Notes: a model not told the origin generated them from the sequence alone. A DNA stretch of 37,518 nucleotides from an uncultured Prevotellaceae bacterium (GCA_900314655.1 OMWC01000032.1:1-37518), one strand, 5' to 3'. Counted from the first letter of the stretch, positions 26,068-34,614 are shown. Translations and numbers: made by a program.

Positions 26068-27147
26068 ATGAAATTGCATGTTTTTAATCCCGAGCATGAT
26101 ATTGCGTTGGCTTTTAACCGGCGACATCAGACAATGCCACATGCTGCGCAGGAACTCCGGATGAATCTTGGATGGATTCCGGCCTTGTGGGCAGACGATG
26201 GGGATGTTGTGCTGGTTGACGACGTGGCATACGCGGTGAAGGCAGCCAAGCGTTCAGGATTGAAAACGGCCGATGTTCTTTTCCTTGGAAAAGAAGAGGT
26301 CAAGGGATTGTTGTTCGATGAAGTGCTGCCATGGGGATGGGACCTGACCATCAAGACCGAATTGGAGGAGGCTGGCGTCAGCAGCCGGCTCATGCCTGAC
26401 GAGGGCGCTCTGATAGATATCCGCCACTTGTCGAACCGCCGCAAGACCAGCAACGCCCTGCAGATGTTGCGGATGGGCCGGGAGGATCAGACGTGCGGTA
26501 AGAGTGCCTATATCACGACGCTCGAATCTGGGCGCAGAGTTCTGGCCGAATGGCAAAACGTGGTGATCAAGGCGCCCTGGAGCAGCAGCGGTCGCGGCAT
26601 CAGATACGTGAACGGCCACATGAACGTAGCCACGAAGAACTGGGTCCATCGAGTGATGGAAAAACAAGGTGGCGTGATGGTAGAGCCGTATTATAATAAG
26701 GTAAAAGATTTCGGCATGGAGTTTTATGCCGAGAAAAACGGTAGCATCCGCTTTGAGGGACTGTCGCTTTTCATCACGCAAAACGGTGCCTACACGGGCA
26801 GTCTGCTGGCTTCCTACGAGGAGAAGCTCGAGATGCTTTCGCACTATGTGCCCGTATCACTTTTGGAATATGTCATCGAGCGCGTCGTCAAGTTTGCACC
26901 CCGCCAGTTTGAAAGCCACTATGTGGGGCCTTTTGGTGTGGACATGATGATTGTGGCTGGCGAGGACAACAAGGGTTTCCTGCTGCATCCTTGCGTGGAA
27001 ATCAACATGCGGCGGACGATGGGGCATGTGGCATTGGCACTCACGCCACCGCCACTGGCTCCCAAACGGCAGATGAGAATCGTCCACGACGTGAACTATA
27101 GATTGAAAGTCAACGACTTAGAAAATAATTTTATACAAACTATTTAA
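26068..27147 (+). CDS. ATP-grasp-like protein
   Basis: This 359-aa protein is one of the conserved Bacteroidales proteins beginning MKLHVFNPEHDIALAFN. It has an ATP-grasp-type nucleotide loop (VVIKAPWSSSGRGIRYV). Later come MVEPYYNKVKDFGMEFYAE and the metal-site region VDMMI...LHPCVEINMRRTMGHVA (E-x-N and Asp residues). The motifs suggest a ligase that joins an acid and an amine, but no substrate can be named. The next gene, a GH43 glycosidase, starts 8 bp after this stop, so the two are probably co-transcribed. Its function could relate to cell wall or glycan use. Confidence 0.72.
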   Translation: MKLHVFNPEHDIALAFNRRHQTMPHAAQELRMNLGWIPALWADDGDVVLVDDVAYAVKAAKRSGLKTADVLFLGKEEVKGLLFDEVLPWGWDLTIKTELEEAGVSSRLMPDEGALIDIRHLSNRRKTSNALQMLRMGREDQTCGKSAYITTLESGRRVLAEWQNVVIKAPWSSSGRGIRYVNGHMNVATKNWVHRVMEKQGGVMVEPYYNKVKDFGMEFYAEKNGSIRFEGLSLFITQNGAYTGSLLASYEEKLEMLSHYVPVSLLEYVIERVVKFAPRQFESHYVGPFGVDMMIVAGEDNKGFLLHPCVEINMRRTMGHVALALTPPPLAPKRQMRIVHDVNYRLKVNDLENNFIQTI

Positions 27148-27155
27148 TACCTTTT

Positions 27156-28847
27156 ATGAAGCATTACTTAACTACTATTCTGCTATTGTTCCCGCTCATG
27201 ATGCAGGCGCAATACAAATCGCAAGTGTGGAGCCCGGACAATGGCGACGGCACCTTTACGAATCCCGTCATCAATGCCGACTATAGTGACCCGGACGTCT
27301 GTGTCGGCGCTTCCGGTGAAGACTTCTATCTGACGGCTTCCTCGTTTAACAGCATTCCCGGTCTGCCGATTCTTCATTCGAAGGACTTGGTGAACTGGAA
27401 GATTGTGAACCATGCTGTCAAGGCATTGCCGCCGCTGGAGCGCTACAATGTTCCGCAGCATGGTAATGGCGTATGGGCACCCAGCATTCGCTACAATCAG
27501 TACAATCAGACCTATTATATCTACTGGGGAGATCCCGATTTGGGCGTTTTTGTAACTACCGCCAAAGACCCTGAAGGCGAGTGGACGGAACCTCAATGCG
27601 TCATTCCCGGCAAGGGCATGATAGACACCACGCCACTTTGGGATGAGGACGGCAAGTGCTATCTGGTGAACGGTTGGGCCAACTCGCGTTGTCAGTTCAA
27701 TTCGGTGCTGACCGTTCGCGAGATGAGTGCCGACGGCATGAAGCAGATTGGCAATCCCGTGATTGTGTTCGACGGAAACGGCACGGAAGACCGCACGGCC
27801 GAAGGACCGAAGTTCTACAAGCGCGACGGCTGGTATTGGATTATGTGTCCTGCCGGTGGTGTTCCCGTAGGCCATCAGTTGGCCATGCGCTCCAAGAGTC
27901 CGTTCGGCCCCTATGAGAGCAAAAGGGTGCTGGCCACAGGTAATACAGGCATCAACGGCCCGCATCAGGGCGGATGGGTGCATCTGAAGAGCGGCGAAGA
28001 CTGGTTCCTCCATTTCCAGGACAAGGAGGCTTACGGCCGCGTAGTCTGGCTGGAGCCTGTGGAATGGAAAGACAACTGGCCCGTAATGGGCGAGAAGGCC
28101 AAGAACTATTGCGGTCAGCCCGTTTTGAAACACAAGAAGCCCAATGTGGGCAAGACATACCCCATAGAGAATCCCGCGGAGAGCGATGAGTTCAACTCCA
28201 TTCAGCTGGGCAAGCAATGGCAGTGGCACGCCAACTACCAGCAAACCTTCGGAATGCCCACGCCCTACGGCTATATGCGCGTTTTCTGCCACAAACAGAG
28301 CGAGGACTATAAGAATATGTGGGAAGCCGGAAACCTGCTGCTCCAGAAGACACCAGCCGACAATTTCACGGCCACCACGAAGATTCGCCTTTCGGCCAAG
28401 GATGAAGGGCAGTATGGCGGCCTGACGGTCTTTGGAATGGATTATCAGGCATTGGTATTGAAGAGAGTGGGGGATGAGTTCCAGCTTCAGCAGATTACCT
28501 GCAAGAATGCTGACAAGGGGAAACCCGAGGAAGTGAAGGTGCTGGCTACCCTGAAGGCCACGGCGAAGGATAAGGTGGACTATCAGCCAGCCATTCATTG
28601 CGATGCCTATCTGAGGCTGAAAGTCAGTTACCTGGGCGGAAAGAATGCCGACGGCACCAACAAGCACGAGGCATCGGTAGAGTTCGCCTGGTCAAAGGAC
28701 GGCAAGAAATATCAGACCGTAGGTGATAAGTTCACGATGCGCCAAGGCAAATGGATTGGTGCCAAGATAGGCATCATGGCCGCCGAACCAGCCGGGAAGA
28801 AAGTCCGTGGATGGGTGGACGTGGACTGGTTCCGCGTGACGAAATAA
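27156..28847 (+). CDS. Glycoside hydrolase family 43, xylosidase/arabinofuranosidase type
   Basis: This 563-aa secreted enzyme has a signal peptide (MKHYLTTILLLFPLMMQAQ, cleavage near residue 18). The GH43 five-bladed propeller (about 30-320) shows NPVINADYSDPDVCVGASGE with the catalytic base Asp in YSDP, DTTPLWDEDGKCYLV, and the acid-bearing TAEGPKFYKRDGWYWIM. The C-terminal half (about 340-563) looks like the concanavalin-type beta-sandwich found in beta-xylosidases. It should remove xylose or arabinose residues from plant hemicellulose oligosaccharides in the periplasm or at the surface. No SusC/SusD pair is present beside it; its only neighbour is the ATP-grasp-like gene. Its stop is 4 bp from the convergent His-rich gene. 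Confidence 0.92.
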   Translation: MKHYLTTILLLFPLMMQAQYKSQVWSPDNGDGTFTNPVINADYSDPDVCVGASGEDFYLTASSFNSIPGLPILHSKDLVNWKIVNHAVKALPPLERYNVPQHGNGVWAPSIRYNQYNQTYYIYWGDPDLGVFVTTAKDPEGEWTEPQCVIPGKGMIDTTPLWDEDGKCYLVNGWANSRCQFNSVLTVREMSADGMKQIGNPVIVFDGNGTEDRTAEGPKFYKRDGWYWIMCPAGGVPVGHQLAMRSKSPFGPYESKRVLATGNTGINGPHQGGWVHLKSGEDWFLHFQDKEAYGRVVWLEPVEWKDNWPVMGEKAKNYCGQPVLKHKKPNVGKTYPIENPAESDEFNSIQLGKQWQWHANYQQTFGMPTPYGYMRVFCHKQSEDYKNMWEAGNLLLQKTPADNFTATTKIRLSAKDEGQYGGLTVFGMDYQALVLKRVGDEFQLQQITCKNADKGKPEEVKVLATLKATAKDKVDYQPAIHCDAYLRLKVSYLGGKNADGTNKHEASVEFAWSKDGKKYQTVGDKFTMRQGKWIGAKIGIMAAEPAGKKVRGWVDVDWFRVTK

Positions 28848-28851
28848 CGGT

Positions 28852-29046
28852 TTAGTATTCCACGAAGAAGGATAAGATGCACAGTATGACGACGACAACG
28901 GCCGCAATAAAAAGCGTGGTAAACGCAATGCGTGATATCAACTTGCGCCTCTTAGCCAACGATATCGTGTGATTCTTGAATTTAGTGGCATCATCCACAT
29001 GGTGATGATGGTGATGATGACTGCTTGACTTATGATCTGAACTCAT
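28852..29046 (-). CDS. His-rich small membrane protein
   Basis: Read from ATG at 29046 (MSSDHKSSSHHHHHHHVDDA), this 64-aa protein begins with seven histidines in a row. It continues with a basic stretch (SLAKRRKLISR) and ends in one membrane segment (about 41-60), placing the His tract in the cytoplasm by the positive-inside rule. A natural run of this kind probably binds nickel, zinc or a similar metal, but the function is unknown. It lies downstream of hppA with its own promoter at 29080-29111, and the 12 upstream residues of the longer frame lie after that promoter's -7 box. Confidence 0.6.
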   Translation of the reverse strand: MSSDHKSSSHHHHHHHVDDATKFKNHTISLAKRRKLISRIAFTTLFIAAVVVVILCILSFFVEY

Positions 29047-29071
29047 ATATATATCGCGGGTTAGTAAAAAC

Positions 29072-29124
29072 TTCGGCTGCAAAGTTATATATTCTATTTG
29101 GAATCTACAAACTTTACAGCCGAA
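29072..29124 (-). terminator. hppA terminator overlapping the next promoter
   Basis: The arms 29072-29086 and 29110-29124 (TTCGGCTG...) pair at 14 of 15 positions and are followed on the minus strand by GTTTTTAC. This makes a rho-independent terminator for hppA. The same arms carry the promoter elements of the His-rich gene. Confidence 0.7.
29080..29111 (-). promoter_or_regulatory. Promoter of the His-rich gene inside the terminator hairpin
   Basis: On the minus strand TTTG (29108-29111) and TAACTTTG (29080-29087) are 20 bp apart, within opposite arms of the hairpin. The start codon is 34 bp downstream of the -7 box. Confidence 0.6.
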
Positions 29125-29136
29125 ATTTTATTGTTT

Positions 29137-31326
29137 CTACATAAAGGCAACGGTAAGACCGGCCATGACGATGCTTACCATCGACATCAGCTTGATGAGG
29201 ATGTTGAGCGACGGTCCAGAGGTGTCCTTGAACGGATCGCCCACGGTGTCGCCCACGATGGTGGCCTTATGGGCAAACGAGCCCTTGCCGCCGAAATTGC
29301 CTTCCTCCACGTTCTTCTTGGCGTTGTCCCAGGCACCACCGGCATTGGCCATGAAGACAGCCAGCGTGAAGCCTGCGGCCAAACCACCCACGAGCAGACC
29401 GAGCACGCCAGCCACGCCCAGGATGCATCCTACGAGGATTGGAATGATGATGGCCATGAGCGACGGGAAGATCATTTCGCGCTGAGCCGAACGGGTGGAA
29501 ATCTCCACGCAGCGGCCATAGTCGGGAGTGGCCTTTCCTTCAAGGATGCCCTTGATTTCACGGAATTGGCGGCGCACCTCTTCCACCATGTCACCGGCGG
29601 CACGGCCTACGGCACCCATTGTGATTCCCGAGAACAGGAATGCGGCCATGGCTCCGATGAAAGCGCCCACGAGCACCTTCGGGTTCATCAGGTTCACCTG
29701 GAAGAAATTCATGAAGTCGGGGATGGTAGCCTGAGAGGCATCGATGGTCTCTCCGGCGAGGTTGGTCAGGGTCTCTCCGGCACGTGTCATGGCAATCTTG
29801 ATTTCCTCGATATAGGAAGCCAGCAGCGCCAATGCCGTGAGTGCGGCAGAACCGATGGCGAAGCCCTTACCGGTGGCGGCTGTCGTGTTGCCGAGTGCAT
29901 CGAGCGCATCTGTGCGATGGCGGATTTCCTCACCCAGTTCGCTCATTTCGGCATTACCGCCGGCATTGTCGGCAATCGGTCCGTAAGCGTCGGTAGCGAG
30001 CGTGATGCCCAGCGTGGAGAGCATACCCACGGCGGCGATACCAATGCCGTAAAGACCGTGAGAAAGGCTGTCGGAGGTCATCGAGAGGTCAAATCCATTG
30101 GCGCAGAGATAGCTCAGCATGATGGCCACGCTGATGGTGAGCACCGGGATACAGGTTGATATCATGCCCGTTCCGATACCTTTGATGATAACGGTGGCAG
30201 AGCCCGTGAGTCCGGCCTTGCTGATTTCCTTTGTCGGCTTATAGCTGTGAGAGGTGTAGTATTCGGTGGCTTGTCCGATAATCACGCCTGCTGCCAGACC
30301 CGTGATGACCGAGAACGAAAGGCCGAGCCAGTTTTCGATGCCCAGGAGATAGAGGATGATGAACGAGGCGATGGCAATGAGGATGGCGCTCACGTTCGTG
30401 CCCAAGCCTAATGAATGCAGCAGGTCCTTCATCGTGGCACCTTCCTTCGTACGGACGAGGAATATGCCGAAGAGCGAGAGGAATACACCCACGGCAGCAA
30501 TAATCATCGGGGCGATGACGGCCCTGAGCTGCATGTCGCCGTTCATGGCAAAAGCCGTGGCACCGAGGGCAGCCGTGGAAAGTATCGAACCGCAATAACT
30601 CTCGTAGAGATCGGCACCCATTCCAGCCACGTCGCCCACGTTGTCGCCCACGTTGTCGGCAATCGTGGCGGGGTTGCGCGGGTCGTCTTCGGGGATGTCA
30701 GCCTCCACCTTGCCCACGATGTCGGCACCCACGTCGGCAGCCTTGGTGTAGATACCGCCGCCCACACGGGCAAACAGCGCCTGCGTGGAAGCACCCATTC
30801 CGAAGGTGAGCATCGTGGTGGTTATCGTGATGAGAGCCATGGAATCACCATGATAGAAATGATTCAGGATGAGGAACCAGATGGCGATATCGAGCAGACC
30901 GAGGCCTACCACCACCAAGCCCATCACGGCACCCGAGCGGAAGGCCACCTTGAGACCCTTGTCGAGCGAGTCGCGGGCTGCATTGGCCGTGCGGGCCGAA
31001 GCATAGGTAGCGGTCTTCATACCGAAGAAACCAGCCAGGCCGGAGAAGAAACCACCGGTGAGGAAGGCAAACGGCACCCATTCGTTCTGTGCATGGAGCA
31101 CGTAGGCCATGAAGGCAAAGATGATGGCCAGCACGATGAACACGATGAGTACCACCTTGTACTGCTGTTTCAGGTAGGCCATGGCTCCCTTGCGCACATA
31201 CTCAGCAATTTCAATCATTCTCGGTGTTCCCTCGCTCTCCTTCATCATCTGCGTGAAGAAGAACCATGCCATTCCCAATGCGCACACCGAAGCGATGGGA
31301 ACAATCCAAAAGACAGTAGGAATCAT
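29137..31326 (-). CDS. hppA: Membrane-bound pyrophosphatase, probably K+-dependent sodium pump
   Basis: This 729-aa membrane protein couples hydrolysis of pyrophosphate to ion export. It shows the family's signature DVGADIVGKVEADIPEDDPR and then NPATIADNVGDNVGDVAGMG, plus the conserved DAYGPIADNAGGNAEMSEL. In the segment GNTTAATGKGFAIGSAALTA an alanine stands where potassium-independent forms have lysine. It is therefore predicted to need K+ and to be of the Na+ (or Na+/H+) type found in Bacteroides. Sixteen membrane segments are expected. It lies below the porin gene with a 50-bp gap and may share its transcript. PPi made by PpdK and biosynthesis could feed it. Confidence 0.95.
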   Translation of the reverse strand: MIPTVFWIVPIASVCALGMAWFFFTQMMKESEGTPRMIEIAEYVRKGAMAYLKQQYKVVLIVFIVLAIIFAFMAYVLHAQNEWVPFAFLTGGFFSGLAGFFGMKTATYASARTANAARDSLDKGLKVAFRSGAVMGLVVVGLGLLDIAIWFLILNHFYHGDSMALITITTTMLTFGMGASTQALFARVGGGIYTKAADVGADIVGKVEADIPEDDPRNPATIADNVGDNVGDVAGMGADLYESYCGSILSTAALGATAFAMNGDMQLRAVIAPMIIAAVGVFLSLFGIFLVRTKEGATMKDLLHSLGLGTNVSAILIAIASFIILYLLGIENWLGLSFSVITGLAAGVIIGQATEYYTSHSYKPTKEISKAGLTGSATVIIKGIGTGMISTCIPVLTISVAIMLSYLCANGFDLSMTSDSLSHGLYGIGIAAVGMLSTLGITLATDAYGPIADNAGGNAEMSELGEEIRHRTDALDALGNTTAATGKGFAIGSAALTALALLASYIEEIKIAMTRAGETLTNLAGETIDASQATIPDFMNFFQVNLMNPKVLVGAFIGAMAAFLFSGITMGAVGRAAGDMVEEVRRQFREIKGILEGKATPDYGRCVEISTRSAQREMIFPSLMAIIIPILVGCILGVAGVLGLLVGGLAAGFTLAVFMANAGGAWDNAKKNVEEGNFGGKGSFAHKATIVGDTVGDPFKDTSGPSLNILIKLMSMVSIVMAGLTVAFM

Positions 31327-31376
31327 AGTGATAAAAATTTAAGTTTTATAATGAATAAATCGATAATGGCTTATCC

Positions 31377-32489
31377 TCAGAAGCGGAAATCGAACTGCAC
31401 GTCAACGAAGTTGTAGTTGTGTTTGTCGGGATTGGCGATGGAGCGATCGTTCACGCGTGCATACTCGGCGTTGATCTGCATGCGCTTGTTGAAGTAGTAG
31501 TTCAGGCCTATTTCATACATAGTCTTTGAGTTGCCCCAGGTCTTGTCCTTGCGATAGAGGTTGTAGCGGGCCTTGGCATGGAGCTTTGACTTGATGATGG
31601 GAGCAATGCCGAACACGTAGAAACCGTCGGCCTTGTCGCCCTTTGAGAAGTCAATCTCGCGCACGTTGTTGCCCGAACTGGCTGCACCCCATCCCTGGCT
31701 GTGGATATACTCCGTGCGGAATGTCCATTCATCCTTGTCGTATTCGGCTGAGATGGCATAGCGGTTCTTCTTCATGCTGACCTTCTGCCCTGTGGTCGGG
31801 TCAAGCATGCCGCCGCGGCTACCCGTCCATCCGAAGGCTCCGATGCGCACTCCCTTGATGGGCATCACCCATAGGCCGCCGATGATATCCTTGCGGTTGT
31901 CTTGATCCTTCGAGTTGATGCCTTCGCCGTTGTACACACCCACCTGATAGTGGAGCAGGGGCCGTCCGCTGCTGTTGGGGAGCACGTCACCCGACAGCTG
32001 GATACCGATATCGCGTCCGCCTGAGGATTTCTCACCGGTGCGGTCGCCGAAACCTGCAAGATTGTTGATGGCCATGGCATAGGCGTACCAGCCTTGCGTA
32101 ATGGGGTTCGTGGGGTTCTCGAAGGTGAAGGCGCGCTTGAACTGACCTACCCTGACCTTGAACTCCTTGTGGCGGACCCATTCGGCATAAAGGTCAACCA
32201 GCTGAACGGTGGGCTGTCCGGGGCCCGTTGCGTTGGTGCCCTGAATTTGGACACGCCAGTCAAAGTCGGCAATCTTGCCATCGAGGATCATACGGAGCAG
32301 GCGCAGGTTGAACGAGTTGCTGTGAGCATCCTCCTTGTCTTCACCTTGATACTGAAGCATGCCGTAGCCGCTGAACTTAATGTTTTTGACCCATTGGGGC
32401 AGTTCGACGGTCTTCTTTTCTTTCTCCTGGGCATTGACATTCAATGCGAGGCTCATCGTGAGGATGGCCAGGATGAATAATCTTTTCAT
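31377..32489 (-). CDS. Outer-membrane porin of the OprO/OprP type
   Basis: This 370-aa protein has a signal peptide (MKRLFILAILTMSLALNVNA, cleavage after residue 20) and beta-barrel sequence. It has FKVRVGQFKRAFTFENPTNP, repeated alternating strands, and a final aromatic strand (NFVDVQFDFRF) that is the outer-membrane insertion signal. The N-terminal PQWVKNIKFSGYGMLQYQGE and the GRDIGIQLSGDV region resemble phosphate-selective porins O and P. The substrate is not proven. It stands between rlmD (44 bp upstream) and hppA (50 bp downstream), so phosphate or pyrophosphate uptake would fit the neighbours, which is an inference. Confidence 0.85.
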   Translation of the reverse strand: MKRLFILAILTMSLALNVNAQEKEKKTVELPQWVKNIKFSGYGMLQYQGEDKEDAHSNSFNLRLLRMILDGKIADFDWRVQIQGTNATGPGQPTVQLVDLYAEWVRHKEFKVRVGQFKRAFTFENPTNPITQGWYAYAMAINNLAGFGDRTGEKSSGGRDIGIQLSGDVLPNSSGRPLLHYQVGVYNGEGINSKDQDNRKDIIGGLWVMPIKGVRIGAFGWTGSRGGMLDPTTGQKVSMKKNRYAISAEYDKDEWTFRTEYIHSQGWGAASSGNNVREIDFSKGDKADGFYVFGIAPIIKSKLHAKARYNLYRKDKTWGNSKTMYEIGLNYYFNKRMQINAEYARVNDRSIANPDKHNYNFVDVQFDFRF

Positions 32490-32533
32490 AATTCTTAGTT
32501 CGTTTTGGTTTGAAATAAAATATTGTTGGCTGG

Positions 32534-34102
32534 TTAGCGTCGGGTTAGCAGCACTACGTTCTCCACGTGCGGCGTATGAGGGAACATATCAACGGGCTGG
32601 ATGGCCTCCACGCGATACTTGCCGTCCATCAGCTGCAGGTCGCGGGCCTGTGTGGCAGGATTGCAGCTCACATAGACGATGCGCTGCGGTTCAGCCTTGA
32701 GAATCACGTCCACCACATCGGGGTGCATGCCTGCGCGGGGTGGGTCGGTGATGATCACGTCGGGGCGGCCATGTTCCGCTACGAACTCTTCGTTCAGGAT
32801 ATCCTTCATGTCGCCGGCATAGAAGAGCGTGTTGCCGATGTGGTTGACTTCTGAGTTCACCTTGGCGTCCTCGATGGCTTCCGGCACATATTCGATGCCG
32901 ATGACCTTGCGGGCCCTGCGGGCCACGAAATTGGCGATGGTTCCGGTTCCGGTATAGAGATCATAGACGAGGGGGAGCGTCTCTATAGAATCTCTAGATT
33001 TACTAGTGTCACTAGAGCCACTAGAATCACTAGAGCCCCTAGAACTCTCGCAGGTATCCTCGAAAGCGAAGCTCCGTGCCACCTTATAGAGCTCATAGGC
33101 CTGATCGGTGTTGGTCTGGTAGAAGCTCTTGGGCCCCACCTTGAACCTGAGTCCTTCCATCTCCAGGAAAATGTGATCGTTGCCCTTGAACACGTGGACG
33201 GGCAAATCTCCGAAAGTGTCGTTGCACTTTTGGTTATTCACCCATAGTAAAGCGCTGATCTGCGGGAACTTATCACCTAAGTACTGGAGCAGTCCTGCGG
33301 CCTTTTCGGGAAGTTCCGGATTCTCCGGATTTTCCAAATTCTCTGTCTTCTCCGCAAACTTAAACTGCACGATGACCATCCATTCGCCCGTATTGGAGCA
33401 GCGGATAATGACGTCGCGCAGCATGCCTGTCTGCTGGCGCAGGTCGAAAAATGGAATGTCGTGCTCCATGGCGTAGTCGCGGGCAGAATTGCGTATCTGG
33501 TTGTGCAGGTCGTCCATCAGCCAGCACTTCTCGATAGGCAGGATCTTGTCGAAGGCACCCGTGATGTGGAATCCTACGGCGGGAATGTCCTTCAAGCTTT
33601 CGCCTTCTTCCTTGGGCAGACGCTGAATCTCTTCGCGGGTGAGATAGCGCTTGTTGGCACAGCCGAAATCCAGCTTGTTGCGGTATTCCTGTGTCTTTTT
33701 GGAGCCGAGGATGGGCTTGCACTCTGGGAGTTCCACCTTGCCGATGCGCGTTAGCTGATCCATCACCTGCGCCTGCTTCATGCGGAGCTGTTCGGGGTAG
33801 GGGAGTTGCTGCCATTTGCAGCCGCCGCACGTGCCGAAGTGCTGGCACATAGGCTCTTGGCGTACCTCGCTGAACTGGATAAACCTGTCCACTTCGGCAT
33901 CCCAGTAGTTGTGCTTCTTGCGGATGACGCGCAGATCAACCACGTCGCCCGGGACGCAGAACGGTACGAAGATGACCACGCGTGATTCGGGTTGCCCGTC
34001 GTGGGCGGGTACGGTATGCCTCACTAATGATTTGCCGTCGGCGGCAAAGTCGGTGATGGTGATGTTTTTCAGTATGGGGAGCGGTTTCTTGTTTCTTGCC
34101 AT
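32534..34102 (-). CDS. rlmD: 23S rRNA (uracil-C5) methyltransferase RlmD-like
   Basis: Read from ATG at 34102 (MARNKKPLPILKNITITDFA), this protein of 522 aa has the RlmD/TrmA layout. It has an N-terminal TRAM domain, an iron-sulfur cluster (CQHFGTCGGCKWQQL), the AdoMet pocket (YDLYTGTGTIANFVARR), and the catalytic part (ITDPPRAGMH and IVYVSCNPATQ, with the nucleophilic Cys). The longer start at 34123 lies within the -7 box and is excluded. Two low-complexity tracts interrupt it: ENLENPENPELPEK (33309-33353) and a Ser-rich run (about 32985-33051), both made of 9-bp repeats. These fall in loops, so activity is probably kept. Confidence 0.9.
   Translation of the reverse strand: MARNKKPLPILKNITITDFAADGKSLVRHTVPAHDGQPESRVVIFVPFCVPGDVVDLRVIRKKHNYWDAEVDRFIQFSEVRQEPMCQHFGTCGGCKWQQLPYPEQLRMKQAQVMDQLTRIGKVELPECKPILGSKKTQEYRNKLDFGCANKRYLTREEIQRLPKEEGESLKDIPAVGFHITGAFDKILPIEKCWLMDDLHNQIRNSARDYAMEHDIPFFDLRQQTGMLRDVIIRCSNTGEWMVIVQFKFAEKTENLENPENPELPEKAAGLLQYLGDKFPQISALLWVNNQKCNDTFGDLPVHVFKGNDHIFLEMEGLRFKVGPKSFYQTNTDQAYELYKVARSFAFEDTCESSRGSSDSSGSSDTSKSRDSIETLPLVYDLYTGTGTIANFVARRARKVIGIEYVPEAIEDAKVNSEVNHIGNTLFYAGDMKDILNEEFVAEHGRPDVIITDPPRAGMHPDVVDVILKAEPQRIVYVSCNPATQARDLQLMDGKYRVEAIQPVDMFPHTPHVENVVLLTRR
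32985..33051. repeat. 9-bp CTAG minisatellite inside rlmD
   Basis: Six CTAG tetramers start at 32994, 33003, 33012, 33021, 33030 and 33039, exactly 9 bp apart, with a decayed seventh unit near 32985. On the minus strand the tract reads SSRGSSDSSGSSDTSKSR. Confidence 0.85.
33309..33353. repeat. 9-bp E/N/P repeat inside rlmD
   Basis: Five units follow each other: GGAAGTTCC, GGATTCTCC, GGATTTTCC, AAATTCTCT, GTCTTCTCC. On the minus strand they encode a run of the type TENLENPENPELPEK. Confidence 0.75.
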
Positions 34103-34120
34103 GTTTACCTTAAATTTCTG

Positions 34121-34152
34121 CAAAGATACAAAAAATTTTAATAACTTCCAAA
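34121..34152 (-). promoter_or_regulatory. Promoter of rlmD
   Basis: On the minus strand TTTG (34149-34152) and TATCTTTG (34121-34128) are 20 bp apart. The -7 box ends 18 bp before the start codon. Confidence 0.8.
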
Positions 34153-34226
34153 TCTTTTGGGTGCTTATCTGCTAAACAGGGAGTCTTTTTCTCAATGCAT
34201 TTGTGTGGCGGAACGCTTCCGTCTTT

Positions 34227-34289
34227 TCGTAAGTGATATCTTTGCTCGTCATAAGTGATATCTTTGCTCGTCGTAAGTGATATTTCTGC
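34227..34289 (+). repeat. Three 22-bp tandem repeats with promoter-like boxes
   Basis: Units T-C-(G/A)-TAAGTGATATCTTTGC start at 34227, 34249 and 34271 with a 22-bp period. The first two contain TATCTTTG (34237-34244 and 34259-34266), a perfect -7 box; the third is changed to TATTTCTG. Confidence 0.7.
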
Positions 34290-34306
34290 ATGTTTGAGGT
34301 CAGGCG

Positions 34307-34516
34307 ATTACATACATTACATTCATTACATTGTTTTTTCAAGGGTGCATAATTGACGAGGTTGCAGATTGAAAGAATATAGGGTATAATTAATATAAAA
34401 GATAATTATTTTAATTTAATTATAATATATAAATATATTTATATATTATAATTAACTATAGGTATGAAGAGTTGTTGGGGCTGAAAATTTCATGTAATGA
34501 ATGTAATGAATGTAAT
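34307..34516. mobile_element. MITE-like element with 25-bp inverted ends and a 40-bp palindrome
   Basis: The ends 34307-34331 and 34492-34516 are inverted copies at 24 of 25 positions, built from the 9-bp word ATTACATTC. Between them lies an AT-rich core with a perfect 40-bp palindrome (34416-34455). There is no coding capacity. The structure suggests a small non-autonomous element, although a target duplication was not found. The remaining sequence from 34103 to 34728 holds only promoters and the tandem repeats. Confidence 0.55.
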
Positions 34517-34614
34517 GGGAGTCCGTTCATGCTGTTATTCGAAGCGTTGTTTGCGCCCACAACTCAACGGATTCGGGGAATGCAAACTCGGCTTTGCAAA
34601 AATACGTGAAAAGG

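Noticed and set aside
34227..34289. CRISPR or att-site array
   Set aside because: The 22-bp units are directly adjacent, with no spacers.
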